This document shows positions 26,445-35,330 of a stretch of DNA of 64,000 nt, in pieces; within the stretch, counting starts at the first letter, position 1, and every line of letters starts with the position of its first letter. Under the pieces are notes generated by a model. The model saw nothing but the letters and a program-made list of their open reading frames with translations, was not told the origin of the DNA and searched no databases. The DNA lies in the NCBI GenBank assembly GCA_041545745.1, contig CP168152.1:4462001-4526000 (forward strand). The letters run 5' to 3'. This DNA comes from Stenotrophomonas indicatrix. Its GTDB lineage: Bacteria > Pseudomonadota > Gammaproteobacteria > Xanthomonadales > Xanthomonadaceae. Position numbers and translations under genes: made by a program.

Positions 26445-27375
26445 GAGGAGCCTGATCCCAGAAGGGGAAGAAATTGAACCAGTCCAGCGGGGACTGGATG
26501 ACCTGGAGTTCCAGCCAGCGCGCGAAGCGCTGCGCCTGTTCGGCCAGTGCGGCATCGCGCGAACCGCGTGGCAGCACCACGCGGTCGGCGAACTGTTCGA
26601 ATGCCACCCGATAGCCGTCACCCTGGTGCAGGCACGACATCGTGTAGACCGGGCAGCCGAGCGCGGCCGCCAGCACGTAAGCGCCGATCGGGAACGGCGC
26701 GCGGTGGCCGAGGAAATCGGCCATCACGCTGCGCCCGCCCTGCACCGGCACGCGGTCGCCAACGATGGCGACGAAGCCGCCCGACGCGACCTTGTCGGCC
26801 AGCATCATCGCCGTGGCCGGGCCCATTTCGGTGACCTGCACCAGCTCCACTGCCGCCAGCGGGTCCAGCCGCTGCAACAGCCGGTTGAAGCGCTGCGCGT
26901 GCGCGGTATGCACCAGCACGGTGATGCGGAAGCCCGGCACCTGCTCGGCCAGCACCTGGCACAGTTCCAGGCAGCCGATGTGCGCGGTCAGGATCAGGCC
27001 GCCTTCGCGGCGCGCGATCCTGCCCAGCACCAGGTCGCGCTGCAGGCGGATGCGCTCGGGCGGATAGCGGCCGCCGAGGCCGAGAATCTTGTCCAGCATC
27101 GTGTCGGCGAAGCTGAAGAAGTGGCGCAGGCTGTCGCGCCGGGTCGGCGCATGGCCCAGCGCACCGACATGGGCCTGCAACCGCTGCAGGTACTGCATCG
27201 AGGCCTGACGACCGACGCGGTTGCCCAGCCAATGGCAGGCCACCACCGGCCACACGCACAGGCGGAACGGCCAGCGCCCGAACCAGCGGTGTACCCAGCA
27301 CAGGAACAGCACGCCGGCCACCGACGTGGACTCGCCGATATCGGCCCAGTGCGGGGCGTTCTGCGCGCGACTCAT
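26434..27375 (-). CDS. LpxL-like acyltransferase of the aryl polyene cluster
   Basis: A 313-residue membrane-associated acyltransferase (COG4261/LpxL-like). An N-terminal hydrophobic stretch (FLCWVHRWFGRWPFRLCVWPVVACHWLG) anchors it; the catalytic His is in LILTAHIGCLELCQ (H-x4-E arrangement), and VAIVGDRVPVQGGRSVMADFLGHRAPFPIGAYVLAAALGCPVY covers the acyl-binding region. It probably attaches the polyene to a lipid. The start is 1 base after the glycosyltransferase stop. Confidence 0.84.
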   Translation of the reverse strand: MSRAQNAPHWADIGESTSVAGVLFLCWVHRWFGRWPFRLCVWPVVACHWLGNRVGRQASMQYLQRLQAHVGALGHAPTRRDSLRHFFSFADTMLDKILGLGGRYPPERIRLQRDLVLGRIARREGGLILTAHIGCLELCQVLAEQVPGFRITVLVHTAHAQRFNRLLQRLDPLAAVELVQVTEMGPATAMMLADKVASGGFVAIVGDRVPVQGGRSVMADFLGHRAPFPIGAYVLAAALGCPVYTMSCLHQGDGYRVAFEQFADRVVLPRGSRDAALAEQAQRFARWLELQVIQSPLDWFNFFPFWDQAPHDD

Positions 27376-27376
27376 C

Positions 27377-28147
27377 TCAGCCCTGCCCCTGCAACCGGCG
27401 CCACAGCAGGCGTGGCGCGCGCCAGAGCATGCCGAAGAACAGCCGGGTATGCATGCGACTGATGCGCACGTTGTCGCGCCACACATCAAAATGCGAAACA
27501 CCGTCGGCCGGATAGGTCACGCGCGTGGCCAGGTGCTCGACCGGCACCTGCCGCCAGTACAGGCGGACCATCACTTCGGTGTCGAAATCCATGCGCCGGC
27601 CGATGGCTTCCTCACCGACCAGGCGCAGCACCGGCGGCAACGGATACACGCGGAATCCGCACATGGTGTCGCGCAGGTGCAGCGACAGCGTGTTGATCCA
27701 CACCCAGATGTGGGTGGCGTAGCGACCATACAGACGCGCCTTCGGCACGCTGGCATCGTAGGCCGGAATGCCGCAGATCAACGCCTCCGGGCGCGCGCGG
27801 GCGGCGTCGATGAAGCGCGGCAGGTCGCCGGTGTCGTGCTGTCCGTCGGCATCGATCTGCAGCACATGGGTATACCCACGACGCTGCGCTTCGGCGAACC
27901 CGGCCAGCATCGCACCACCCTTGCCCTGGTTCACGTCCAGCCGCAGCAGATCGACACCGGCTCGCTGTGCCAGTTCCTGCAGCACCAGCGCGCAGGACGG
28001 CTGCGAGCCGTCGTCGACCAGCAGGCAGGGCAGGCCCGCAGCCTGCACGCCATCGACGACCGTGCCGATGGCGTGTTCGTGGTCGTACACGGGAATGACC
28101 ACCAGCGGCGCGAACGCGCCGCCAGCGGTGGCCGGCTCAATGCGCAT
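27377..28147 (-). CDS. Family 2 glycosyltransferase of the aryl polyene cluster
   Basis: A 256-residue GT-A enzyme. LVVIPVYDHEHAIG starts the nucleotide-sugar fold, LLVDDGSQ and VLQIDADGQHD give the two acidic motifs (DxD-like DADGQHD), and MCGFRVYPL with MDFDTEVMVRLYW lines the acceptor side. It resembles DPM1/ArnC-like polyprenyl transferases. In aryl polyene loci such enzymes are thought to add sugar to the lipid carrier. It overlaps the ligase fusion gene by 11 bases. Confidence 0.88.
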   Translation of the reverse strand: MRIEPATAGGAFAPLVVIPVYDHEHAIGTVVDGVQAAGLPCLLVDDGSQPSCALVLQELAQRAGVDLLRLDVNQGKGGAMLAGFAEAQRRGYTHVLQIDADGQHDTGDLPRFIDAARARPEALICGIPAYDASVPKARLYGRYATHIWVWINTLSLHLRDTMCGFRVYPLPPVLRLVGEEAIGRRMDFDTEVMVRLYWRQVPVEHLATRVTYPADGVSHFDVWRDNVRISRMHTRLFFGMLWRAPRLLWRRLQGQG

Positions 28148-29822
28148 CAGCGAACACCACCCTGCCGCTGGCGTGCACCCCATGCACGGAGGTGTAGCGG
28201 AACGTCAGCACGCCGCGTTCGGCCTCCCACTGCAGTTGCAGGGTCAGCTCGTCACCGGGGCGGGCCACGCGCTGGAACTTCACTGCATCCATGCGCTGGA
28301 AACCGGTCGGCAGCACGAAGGCCTGGCGCCCGAAGCGCACCGCCCAGTCCAGCTGGGCCACGCCGGGCAGGATCGCCGCCTGCGGGAAGTGGCCCTGGAA
28401 CGCGCGCAGCGCAGGGTCCAGCGTCATCCGCAGGGTGGCCTCCGCTTCTTCGCGACAGTCCCAGACCGGCACCGGCATCATCGGCTGGAACAACGCGACC
28501 AGCGCGGCCCGGGTGACCTTGCCCTGGGCATTGATCGGCAGCGATTCGACCAGGCGCCAGCGCCGCGGCCGGGTGACCGCATCATGGCCCTGCGCCAGCC
28601 GCGCACCGAGCCGCTGCCCCAGCGCACGCCGTGCGCTGTCACCGGCACGTGCCAGCGCCGGATCGGCCGGCACCACCACGGCCGCCAGCTGCTCGCGCTG
28701 GCCCTGCAGCACCAGCACGCGCACGTCCTCGACTTCTGGATCCTCGCGCAGCGCGCGCTCCAGTGCATCCAGCGAAACACGTCGTTCTTCGATCTTGACG
28801 ATGCGGTCGGCACGGCCCAGCAGGCGGAAACGGCCATCTGCCAGTGCTTCCACGCGATCCTGGGTGCGCCACCAGTCCGAGGTCTCCAGGTGCGGCGAGG
28901 CAACCGCCAGGCAGTCCTCCTCGATCCGCCATTGCACGCCCGGCAACGGCTGCCACGGCGGCGCATCGGTATCCCAGCGGCGCCAGGCGATGCCACCGGT
29001 TTCGCTGCTGCCGTAAACCTCGGTGGGCGCCACGCCCAACCACTGGCGGACCTGGCGCGCTGCGTCCTCGGGCAGCGGGCCGCCGGAGGAGAACACCGCA
29101 CGCAGGCGGCCGTGCAGGCTGGCCCAGTCGAGCTGCTCGGGCAGGCGCTTGAGATGGGCCGGGGTCGCCACCAGCACCGTATCGGTACCGGCCAACGCGC
29201 CCACCAGGTCTTCGTGGAAGAAACGCCGGGGCTGGATCGCACGGCCAGCGGCCAGCGGCCACAGCACGCGGAACAGCAGGCCGTAGATATGCTGGTGGGA
29301 CACGGTGCCATGCACCTGGGCGCCGTCGAGCTGGGCGCCGAAGGCGGCCTGCAGCGCATCGACCTCGCGCGCCAGCTGGTCCAGCCGCTTGCTGATCGCA
29401 CTGGGCTGGCCGGTGCTGCCAGAGGTGAATACACAGAGTTCGCAGGCGCGCTCGTCCAACGGCAACAGCGACGCATCGTCGGCGATGGCGGTGGCCTGCA
29501 ACGGCTGGTAATCCGCCGACAGGTCACCTGCAAAGCCACTCACCTGCGGCTGCAGCGCCTGCAATGTCGCGGGCAGGTTGTCGGCGGCCAGGAAGACCCG
29601 CTTGCCGGCATGCCAGGCACCGAACAACGCCGCAGCGAAGGCCACGGTGTCATCGAAGTAGAGCGCCCAGTCGCGACCTTCGGCTGTGCTGAAAGCGTCA
29701 TGCCAGGCGAGTACGCGCAGGCGGAAGGCGACGTGATCGACGGCAATGCCATCGCAGACACCGATGTCTCGGCCGGGTTGCGCCGCGATCAGCAACCTAT
29801 CCAGGGCGATCCAGTCAGCCAT
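28137..29822 (-). CDS. Fused aryl AMP-ligase / ApeI-type dehydratase
   Basis: A 561-residue two-domain protein. Residues 1-440 are an ANL adenylating enzyme: P-loop FTSGSTGQP (132-140), VYGSSETGG (269-276), LLGRADRIVKIEERRVSL, and the C-terminal Lys in INAQGKVTRA. It would activate the aryl starter acid and load it on ACP. From about 450, FQGHFPQAAILPGVAQLDWA is the FabZ/ApeI hot-dog dehydratase core with catalytic His and Asp. In E. coli-type loci, as I recall, these are two proteins (ApeH and ApeI); here they are one chain. It overlaps the membrane-protein gene by 8 bases. Confidence 0.88.
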   Translation of the reverse strand: MADWIALDRLLIAAQPGRDIGVCDGIAVDHVAFRLRVLAWHDAFSTAEGRDWALYFDDTVAFAAALFGAWHAGKRVFLAADNLPATLQALQPQVSGFAGDLSADYQPLQATAIADDASLLPLDERACELCVFTSGSTGQPSAISKRLDQLAREVDALQAAFGAQLDGAQVHGTVSHQHIYGLLFRVLWPLAAGRAIQPRRFFHEDLVGALAGTDTVLVATPAHLKRLPEQLDWASLHGRLRAVFSSGGPLPEDAARQVRQWLGVAPTEVYGSSETGGIAWRRWDTDAPPWQPLPGVQWRIEEDCLAVASPHLETSDWWRTQDRVEALADGRFRLLGRADRIVKIEERRVSLDALERALREDPEVEDVRVLVLQGQREQLAAVVVPADPALARAGDSARRALGQRLGARLAQGHDAVTRPRRWRLVESLPINAQGKVTRAALVALFQPMMPVPVWDCREEAEATLRMTLDPALRAFQGHFPQAAILPGVAQLDWAVRFGRQAFVLPTGFQRMDAVKFQRVARPGDELTLQLQWEAERGVLTFRYTSVHGVHASGRVVFADAH

Positions 29823-30366
29823 GCGCGTGCGCAGCCTTGACCCGACGCCGTACCAGCCATTCGCCCCCGAACAACAATCCCATCATCACGTACGCCAACA
29901 ATCCGTTGTAGAGCATCCAGACCCGATCCGACGCATACAGCGCGGTGAGCAGGGCGAGACCACCATTGAGAACGAAAAAGCCGCACCACACCTGGGTGAC
30001 GCGGCGGGTATAGGCCACCGCGAACGGTGGCAGGTCCGGCTCCTGCAGGCGCGCCAGGCGTTCCACCAGGGGCGGACCGAAGCGCAGGCTGGTGGCGAAC
30101 ACCGTCAACATCACCACGTTCACCAGCGCCGGGTACAGCTTCAGCGGCAGGGCCTGGTTGAGCACGGTGGCCAGCCCGGCCAGCAGGCCCGCGCCGGCGG
30201 CGGCGGCCCACCACAACGGCTGCCGGGTGCTCAGCGCGCGCAGCAGGGCCAGCGCGAACAGCAGCAAGGACAGCCAGCGCGGCTCGAAGCGGCCCATCGC
30301 CACGTAGACCAGCACCGGATAGGCAAGCGAAATCGCTGCCACCACGACCATGCGTGCCCGTGCCAT
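29815..30366 (-). CDS. COG4648-type integral membrane protein
   Basis: A 183-residue protein with about six hydrophobic helices (VVVAAISLAYPVLVYVAMG, LSLLLFALALLRAL, WWAAAAGAGLLAGLATVL, LVNVVMLTVFATSL, VWCGFFVLNGGLALLTAL, GLLAYVMMGLLFGGEWLVRRRVK). Similar proteins of unknown function lie between the ACPs and the AMP-ligase in aryl polyene loci. It may organise the pathway at the membrane. I chose the ATG at 30366; the longer frame upstream has Cys/Pro-rich sequence unlike the family. Confidence 0.75.
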   Translation of the reverse strand: MARARMVVVAAISLAYPVLVYVAMGRFEPRWLSLLLFALALLRALSTRQPLWWAAAAGAGLLAGLATVLNQALPLKLYPALVNVVMLTVFATSLRFGPPLVERLARLQEPDLPPFAVAYTRRVTQVWCGFFVLNGGLALLTALYASDRVWMLYNGLLAYVMMGLLFGGEWLVRRRVKAAHAHG

Positions 30367-30388
30367 GGTCGCGGCGTCCGTAATGCTG

Positions 30389-30646
30389 TCAGGCAGCGGC
30401 CTGACCGGGCAGCAGGCCATGCACGACATCAACGATGTCCTGCACGGTGCGCACGGCCTTGAACGCTTCAGGCTGCAGGTTGCGGCCGAGCAGCGGCTTG
30501 AGCTGCACGATCAGGTCCACGGCATCGATGCTGTCGATGTCCAGGTCGTCGTACAGGCGCGACTCCGGGCTGATCCGCGCCGGCTCGATCTCGAAGCTGT
30601 CGGTCAGGATGCGGACGATGCGCTCGAACAATTCATTCTTGGTCAT
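30389..30646 (-). CDS. Acyl carrier protein 1 of the aryl polyene cluster
   Basis: An 85-residue ACP. The phosphopantetheine Ser39 lies in YDDLDIDSIDAVDL, the standard DSxD context. The N-terminal helix NELFERIVRILTDSFEIEP fits the four-helix bundle. The start is at 30646, next to the second ACP (16-base gap), with a GGAACTGCC-type weak ribosome site. Confidence 0.9.
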   Translation of the reverse strand: MTKNELFERIVRILTDSFEIEPARISPESRLYDDLDIDSIDAVDLIVQLKPLLGRNLQPEAFKAVRTVQDIVDVVHGLLPGQAAA

Positions 30647-30662
30647 GGCAGTTCCTGGCGCC

Positions 30663-30920
30663 TTACGACTGGCGGGCGGCGACGAACTCGCCGAGCGCGC
30701 GCACGCTGGAGAAATGGCGACGGGTTTCTTCCGAGTCGGCCGAGAGGCTGACACCGTACTTCTTCTGCAGCGCCAGGCCCAGTTCCAGTGCATCGATCGA
30801 GTCCAGGCCGAGGCCTTCGACGAACAGAGGCGCGGTCGGATCGATGTCCTCCGGGGTGATGTCCTCCAGTGAAAGCGAGGAAATGATCAATTCCTTGATC
30901 TCGTGCTCAAGTGCTTGCAC
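30663..30920 (-). CDS. Acyl carrier protein 2 of the aryl polyene cluster
   Basis: An 85-residue ACP with Ser41 in EGLGLDSIDALELGLAL. Two ACPs in tandem are usual in aryl polyene loci, one thought to carry the starter and one the extender. The start is GTG at 30920 (MQALEHEIKELII), inside the 3' end of the acyltransferase gene (14-base overlap); this start is inferred from ACP length. Confidence 0.88.
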   Translation of the reverse strand: MQALEHEIKELIISSLSLEDITPEDIDPTAPLFVEGLGLDSIDALELGLALQKKYGVSLSADSEETRRHFSSVRALGEFVAARQS

Positions 30921-31704
30921 GGGTCGGATCTCCAGACAGGTCGAAATAACGAGTGAGGTGGTCGGTGACGCGACGGGCCGCCAGGGCATCCCCCCTTGGC
31001 GAGTCATCTTCGGCCAGGAACGGCGCGATCGGGATATCTTCGCCGATCTGCAGCTGAACGTGAAAACGACGTGAGGGCACACGATACCACTTCTGGCCCT
31101 TGGTCAACGTCGGCGGGGTGCAGGTGATGCGCACCGGGGTGATGTCCAGGCGCCCGCGCACAGCAATGTTGGCCGCGCCGCGCTGCAGCCGCAGCGGCTG
31201 CCCCGGCACGCTGCGGGTGCCTTCCGGGAAGATGACCAGGGTGCCGCCGGCATGCACGGCCGCCGCGCAGTCATCGACCAGGCCAGCGCCGTCGTCATTG
31301 GAGATGTAGCCCGCCGCACGCACCGGGCCGCGCATGAACGGGTTGCAGGCCACCGCCCGCTTGACCACGCAGTCGGCGTTGGGCAGCAGGGCGATCAGGC
31401 AGACCACGTCGATCAGGGTCGGGTGGTTGGCCAGCACCAGCAGGCCATCGCGCTGCAGGCGTTCGCGCCCATCGACCTGCAGGGTCATCACCCCCAGCCG
31501 GCACATCAGCCATACGTGGCTGGCGAAGGCGCGCTGGACCAGCCGGCGGGCCAAGCGACGACGCGCGACCCGGTCGCGCATCAACAGCAGTACCGGCATC
31601 ACCAGCACGCCCAGCAACAGACCGCCGACGCCAAACGCGGCGAAGCTGAGGCCGGTGCCGAACACCCGCCAGGCATGTTCGAGGCGGCGCAGCGCGTCAG
31701 CCAC
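30907..31704 (-). CDS. PlsC-like 1-acylglycerol-3-phosphate-type acyltransferase
   Basis: A 265-residue PlsC-family acyltransferase with an N-terminal membrane helix (FAAFGVGGLLLGVLVMPVLLLM). The catalytic HxxxxD motif is NHPTLID (His94, Asp99) and the second block is FPEGTRS (159-165). It belongs to the pigment operon and probably makes the lipid part. It overlaps its upstream neighbour by 8 bases. Confidence 0.88.
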   Translation of the reverse strand: MADALRRLEHAWRVFGTGLSFAAFGVGGLLLGVLVMPVLLLMRDRVARRRLARRLVQRAFASHVWLMCRLGVMTLQVDGRERLQRDGLLVLANHPTLIDVVCLIALLPNADCVVKRAVACNPFMRGPVRAAGYISNDDGAGLVDDCAAAVHAGGTLVIFPEGTRSVPGQPLRLQRGAANIAVRGRLDITPVRITCTPPTLTKGQKWYRVPSRRFHVQLQIGEDIPIAPFLAEDDSPRGDALAARRVTDHLTRYFDLSGDPTRAST

Positions 31705-32443
31705 GGCGGCGCCAGGACCAACGCTGGCCCTGGGTCACATGCTGCAGCACCGGATCCCCGGCCAGCAGGAAGCGGTGCAGGTCCAGCGCATGCGGCAACA
31801 GGCCCGGAGCGGTCGGATCGACGTCGCCGGCCACCTGCCAGGACAGCGAAAGATCGGTGCCACCGGCGGTGCCAACGGGTGCCAGGCGCCAACACCAGGC
31901 GAAGAACGGGTCGGGTTCGTCGGCGAATTCGGAGTAAACGTCGGGCAATGACGACTCATAGACCACGATCCGCACTTCACTGGCACCATCATCGAGCAGG
32001 CCGACGGCCTCCAGGCACGCCGCTTCCACCGTCGACTGGCCGGCGGACAACGCCAGGTAGTTGCCCCGGTGGCCGCGGGCGATCGAATACAGCGCGGCGA
32101 TGGCGTTGTGCACCGACAGGCCGAAGCCGGTGGGCGACAGCGGCTGATCGGCCACCAGCGAGCCCAGCAGGTCCATCGAACGGGCGACATCGCCATGGCG
32201 GCTGGCGAACACCAGCGGCACCTGGCTGTCAGCGCCCTGCCCGTCCTCGCACCAGCACGCGGCCTGGATCGCCATGCGGCCCAGGCGCTCGATACGGCGG
32301 CGCTGCATGGCCGGGATCTCGGCCAGGGCCGGCGTGTCCTCGCCCTGCGGCAGGGACGGCGACCCGGCCCAGCCCATCCATTGGCTACGCTCGGTCAGGC
32401 CAGGCGCCCAGGCGGCCCAGTCGACAACGGAAAATTCGATCAT
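31697..32443 (-). CDS. Ketosynthase-like chain-length-factor type protein, first gene of the pigment operon
   Basis: A 248-residue protein like the N-terminal half of ketosynthases (Ketoacyl-synt_2, ApeC-type). Recognisable pieces are FSVVDWAAWAPGL, VPLVFASRHGDVARSMDLLGSLVADQPLSPTGFGLSVHNAIAALYSIARG in parts, and NYLALSAGQSTVEAACLEA. At the catalytic position a Gln replaces Cys (SAGQSTVE), so it cannot condense; it resembles the Gln found in chain-length factors. The start at 32443 follows a weak ribosome site. The pigment operon promoter should lie in 32444-32621, but I could not fix it. Confidence 0.82.
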   Translation of the reverse strand: MIEFSVVDWAAWAPGLTERSQWMGWAGSPSLPQGEDTPALAEIPAMQRRRIERLGRMAIQAACWCEDGQGADSQVPLVFASRHGDVARSMDLLGSLVADQPLSPTGFGLSVHNAIAALYSIARGHRGNYLALSAGQSTVEAACLEAVGLLDDGASEVRIVVYESSLPDVYSEFADEPDPFFAWCWRLAPVGTAGGTDLSLSWQVAGDVDPTAPGLLPHALDLHRFLLAGDPVLQHVTQGQRWSWRRRG

Positions 32444-32621
32444 TACCGGTGATGTTTCGATGGGCGAACGAGAGTCTCGAGCCATTACGGCGACGCGCGG
32501 CTGCCCCCCATTCCTGCAGCCATGCATCCGTCCAGGACGTCGCCGGCTGCCCTCTGGCGGCCGGAAAGGAGCGCACGCTAGCACGTCCGACACAGGGATG
32601 ACATGTTTCACAAAGCACAAC

Positions 32622-32646
32622 GGGGAACGGTCAGCGACCGCTCCCC
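32622..32646 (-). terminator. Likely terminator of the bd oxidase operon
   Basis: GGGGAACGGTC, AGC, GACCGCTCCCC: an 11-bp stem with one mismatch, 26 bases past the cydB stop. Only a short T-rich tract follows on the minus strand (GTTGTGCTTTG), so efficiency is unclear. Confidence 0.55.
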
Positions 32647-32671
32647 GCGTGGATTGATCCAGCGAACGGAT

Positions 32672-33685
32672 TCAGTGATAGCCGGCGTCGGCGCGCACCT
32701 TGCCGCGGAACACCCGGTAGGACCAGGCCGTGTAGCCCAGGATGACCGGCAGCAGCAGCACCAGCCCGACCAGGGTGAATCCCAGCGAAGAGGCCGGCGC
32801 GGCGGCCTGCCACAGCGTCATCGACGGCGGCAGCAGGTACGGCCACATGCCCAGCACCAGGCCGGTGAAGCCGAGCACGAACAAGGCCAGGCTGAGCAGG
32901 AACGGTGGCAGGTCGCGACGCGGATGGGTGGCGCTGCGCCACAGCGCGATGGCCACCGCCAGGGTCAGCAGCGGCACCGGCGACAACCACCAGAAATTGC
33001 CGTCGCTGAACCAGCGGTCCATCAGCCGCGACTGCAGGAACGGCAGCCAGCTGCTGACCAGGCCCATCGCCGCGATCACCGCCACCACCAGCGGCCGGGT
33101 CATCTGCCGGGCCAACGCCTGCACGCGGCCTTCGGTCTTCAGGATCAGCCAGGTGCTGCCCAGCAATGCGTAACCGGCCACCAGCGCAGCACCGGTCAGC
33201 ATCGCGAACGGGCTGAACCAGCCGAACGCGCCGCCCTGGTACACGCCATCGACCAGCGGCAGGCCCTGCACCAGCGTGCCGAGGATCACGCCTTGGGCAA
33301 AGGTGGCCAGCAGCGAACCAAGGCCGAACGCCACGCTCCACAGCCGCCGCGAGCGGTGCGCCTTGAAACGGAACTCGAAGGCCACGCCACGGAACACCAG
33401 CGCCACCACCAGCAGCAGCACCGGCAGGTACAGCGCCGACAACAGCACTGCGTAGGCCTTGGGGAACGCCGCCATCAGGCCGGCGCCGCCGAGCACCAGC
33501 CAGGTCTCGTTGCCGTCCCAGATCGGCGCGGCGGTGTTCATCATCAGGTCCAGCTGTTCCTCGTCCTCGGCGAACGGGGCGAGGATGCCGATGCCGAGTA
33601 CGAAGCCATCCAGTACCACATACATCAGCACACCGAAGCCGATCACCGCGAACCATGCCACCGGCAGCCAGGTCATCAGGTCCAT
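32672..33685 (-). CDS. cydB: Cytochrome bd-type quinol oxidase subunit II
   Basis: A 337-residue eight- to nine-helix subunit II of bd/CIO quinol oxidase. It opens WLPVAWFAVIGFGVLMYVVLDGFVLGIGIL, the CydB start, with the conserved WDGNETWLV segment at about 57-65. The C-terminal helix ends YTAWSYRVFRGKV, and no CydX-like small gene fits downstream. Start ATG at 33685, 1 base after the subunit I stop. Together with subunit I it oxidises quinol and reduces oxygen at low oxygen or under respiratory inhibition. Confidence 0.93.
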   Translation of the reverse strand: MDLMTWLPVAWFAVIGFGVLMYVVLDGFVLGIGILAPFAEDEEQLDLMMNTAAPIWDGNETWLVLGGAGLMAAFPKAYAVLLSALYLPVLLLVVALVFRGVAFEFRFKAHRSRRLWSVAFGLGSLLATFAQGVILGTLVQGLPLVDGVYQGGAFGWFSPFAMLTGAALVAGYALLGSTWLILKTEGRVQALARQMTRPLVVAVIAAMGLVSSWLPFLQSRLMDRWFSDGNFWWLSPVPLLTLAVAIALWRSATHPRRDLPPFLLSLALFVLGFTGLVLGMWPYLLPPSMTLWQAAAPASSLGFTLVGLVLLLPVILGYTAWSYRVFRGKVRADAGYH

Positions 33686-33686
33686 G

Positions 33687-35084
33687 TCAGCGCTCCTCCA
33701 GCGGTTCGTCAGCGGCCGACAGCGGCCGCGCCGGGGTGTGGCTGCCATGGTCCAGCGACGGGCCTGCGTCGTACGGCTGCGGGCCATGGCGCAGTATCTT
33801 CACCAGGTACCAGATGCCCCAGCCGAACACGAAGGCATAGCCGATCACGTAGACGCCCAGCGACAGCGCGGTCATCCACGCACTCTGCGGGCCGACCGCA
33901 TCGGCGGTGCGCAGCACGCCATATACCACCCACGGCTGCCGTCCCATCTCGGTGACGAACCAGCCCGACAGCAGCGCGATGAAGCCGCTGGGCAGCATCC
34001 AGTTCCAGCCACGCAGCAGCCACGGCGAAGCCAGCAGCTTCTTCCGCCACCGCTGGAAGGCCGAGACCCAGGCCAGCACCAGCATCAGCGTGCCCAGCCC
34101 GACCATGATGCGGAAGGCGAAGAACACCGGCGTCACCGGCGGCCGCTCGCTGGCCGGCACCGACGTCAGCGGATCGAACGTACCGTCCAAGGTGTGGGTG
34201 AGGATCACGCTGCCGAGCTTGGGAATGGCCACCTCGAAGTCGTTGCGCTCCTCCTCCTCGTTGGGCAGCGCGAACACCACCAGCGGCACGCCCTCGCCCT
34301 CCTTGGTCTCATGCCAGTGCGCTTCCATCGCCGCGATCTTCATCGGCTGGTGCTTGAGCGTGTTCAAGCCATGCATGTCGCCGACGAAGATCTGCACCGG
34401 CACGGTCAGCGCAGCGAACGCGACGGCGGCGATCAGCATGCGCCGGCCCGCTTCCACGTGTTGGCCACGACGCAGGTACCAGGCGCCGACACCACCGATC
34501 ACGAAACAGGTGGTGATGAACGAACCCAGCGCCATGTGTGCCAGGCGGTACGGGAAGGACGGGTTGAACACTACCTGCCACCAGTCGACGGGATGGACGA
34601 TGCCGTTGACCATCTCGTAACCGGCCGGCGTATGCAGCCAGCTGTTGGACGACAGGATCCAGAACGTCGAAAACAACGTGCCCAGCGCCACCATGCAGGT
34701 GGACAGGAAATGCAGGCGCGGCGACACCCGGCCCCAGCCGAACATCATCACGCCGAGGAAGCTGGCCTCCAGGAAGAACGCGGTCAGCACTTCGTAGGTC
34801 AGCAGCGGGCCGATGACCGTACCGGCCACTTCGCTCAGCCGCGGCCAGTTGGTGCCGAACTGGAAAGCCATGACGATGCCGCTGACCACGCCCATGCCGA
34901 ACGACACCGCGAAGATCTTCTGCCAGAAGAAATACAGCTCGCGCCATACAGGCAGCTTGGTGCGCAGCCAGCGCCATTCGATGAAGGCCAGCCAGCTGGC
35001 CGTGCCGATGGTGAAGGCCGGGAACAGTACGTGGAAACTGATGACGAATCCGAACTGGATCCGCGACAACAACAACGCGTCCAA
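33687..35084 (-). CDS. cydA: Cytochrome bd-type quinol oxidase subunit I (CIO-like)
   Basis: A 465-residue haem-bearing subunit. The start is LDALLLSRIQFGFVISFHVLFP (haem-ligand His18 in FHVLFP), read from a TTG at 35084 because AGGAGG lies 7 bases upstream and the family starts there. Other marks are GTNWPRL, FFLEASFLGVMMFGW, GEMVNG-like GYEMVNGIVHP and GRQPWVVYGVLRT. The quinol-binding loop is short, as in CioA/cyanide-insensitive oxidases rather than the long-loop E. coli CydA. Operon with cydB. Confidence 0.92.
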   Translation of the reverse strand: MDALLLSRIQFGFVISFHVLFPAFTIGTASWLAFIEWRWLRTKLPVWRELYFFWQKIFAVSFGMGVVSGIVMAFQFGTNWPRLSEVAGTVIGPLLTYEVLTAFFLEASFLGVMMFGWGRVSPRLHFLSTCMVALGTLFSTFWILSSNSWLHTPAGYEMVNGIVHPVDWWQVVFNPSFPYRLAHMALGSFITTCFVIGGVGAWYLRRGQHVEAGRRMLIAAVAFAALTVPVQIFVGDMHGLNTLKHQPMKIAAMEAHWHETKEGEGVPLVVFALPNEEEERNDFEVAIPKLGSVILTHTLDGTFDPLTSVPASERPPVTPVFFAFRIMVGLGTLMLVLAWVSAFQRWRKKLLASPWLLRGWNWMLPSGFIALLSGWFVTEMGRQPWVVYGVLRTADAVGPQSAWMTALSLGVYVIGYAFVFGWGIWYLVKILRHGPQPYDAGPSLDHGSHTPARPLSAADEPLEER

Positions 35085-35236
35085 GGGACGCCTCCTGCCA
35101 GGTGCCGGTGGGATACCGGACCACTTTAGGAGGATTTTGTTAAGCCGGGATGCGACCGGGTGACGCGCTGCTTCACTTTGTCGCAGGTGGAGAAGGCGCA
35201 GCCGACATGGCGCGGCGCTACCGTTTAGCCGCTCTG

Positions 35237-35292
35237 GTAGCTGCCAACCTTGGTTGGCACACACCCAAGCGCCGACCAAGGTCGGCATCTAC
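35237..35292. repeat. Inverted pair of SMAG-type palindromes
   Basis: GTAGCTGCCAACCTTGGTTGGCA and GCCGACCAAGGTCGGCATCTAC face each other with a short spacer, in the gap between cydA and the sigma-factor cassette. The rest of 35085-35330 shows no gene. Confidence 0.7.
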
Positions 35293-35330
35293 CAACAGCG
35301 ATTGGAGCGGCCCATCACCCGGCGGGCGCC

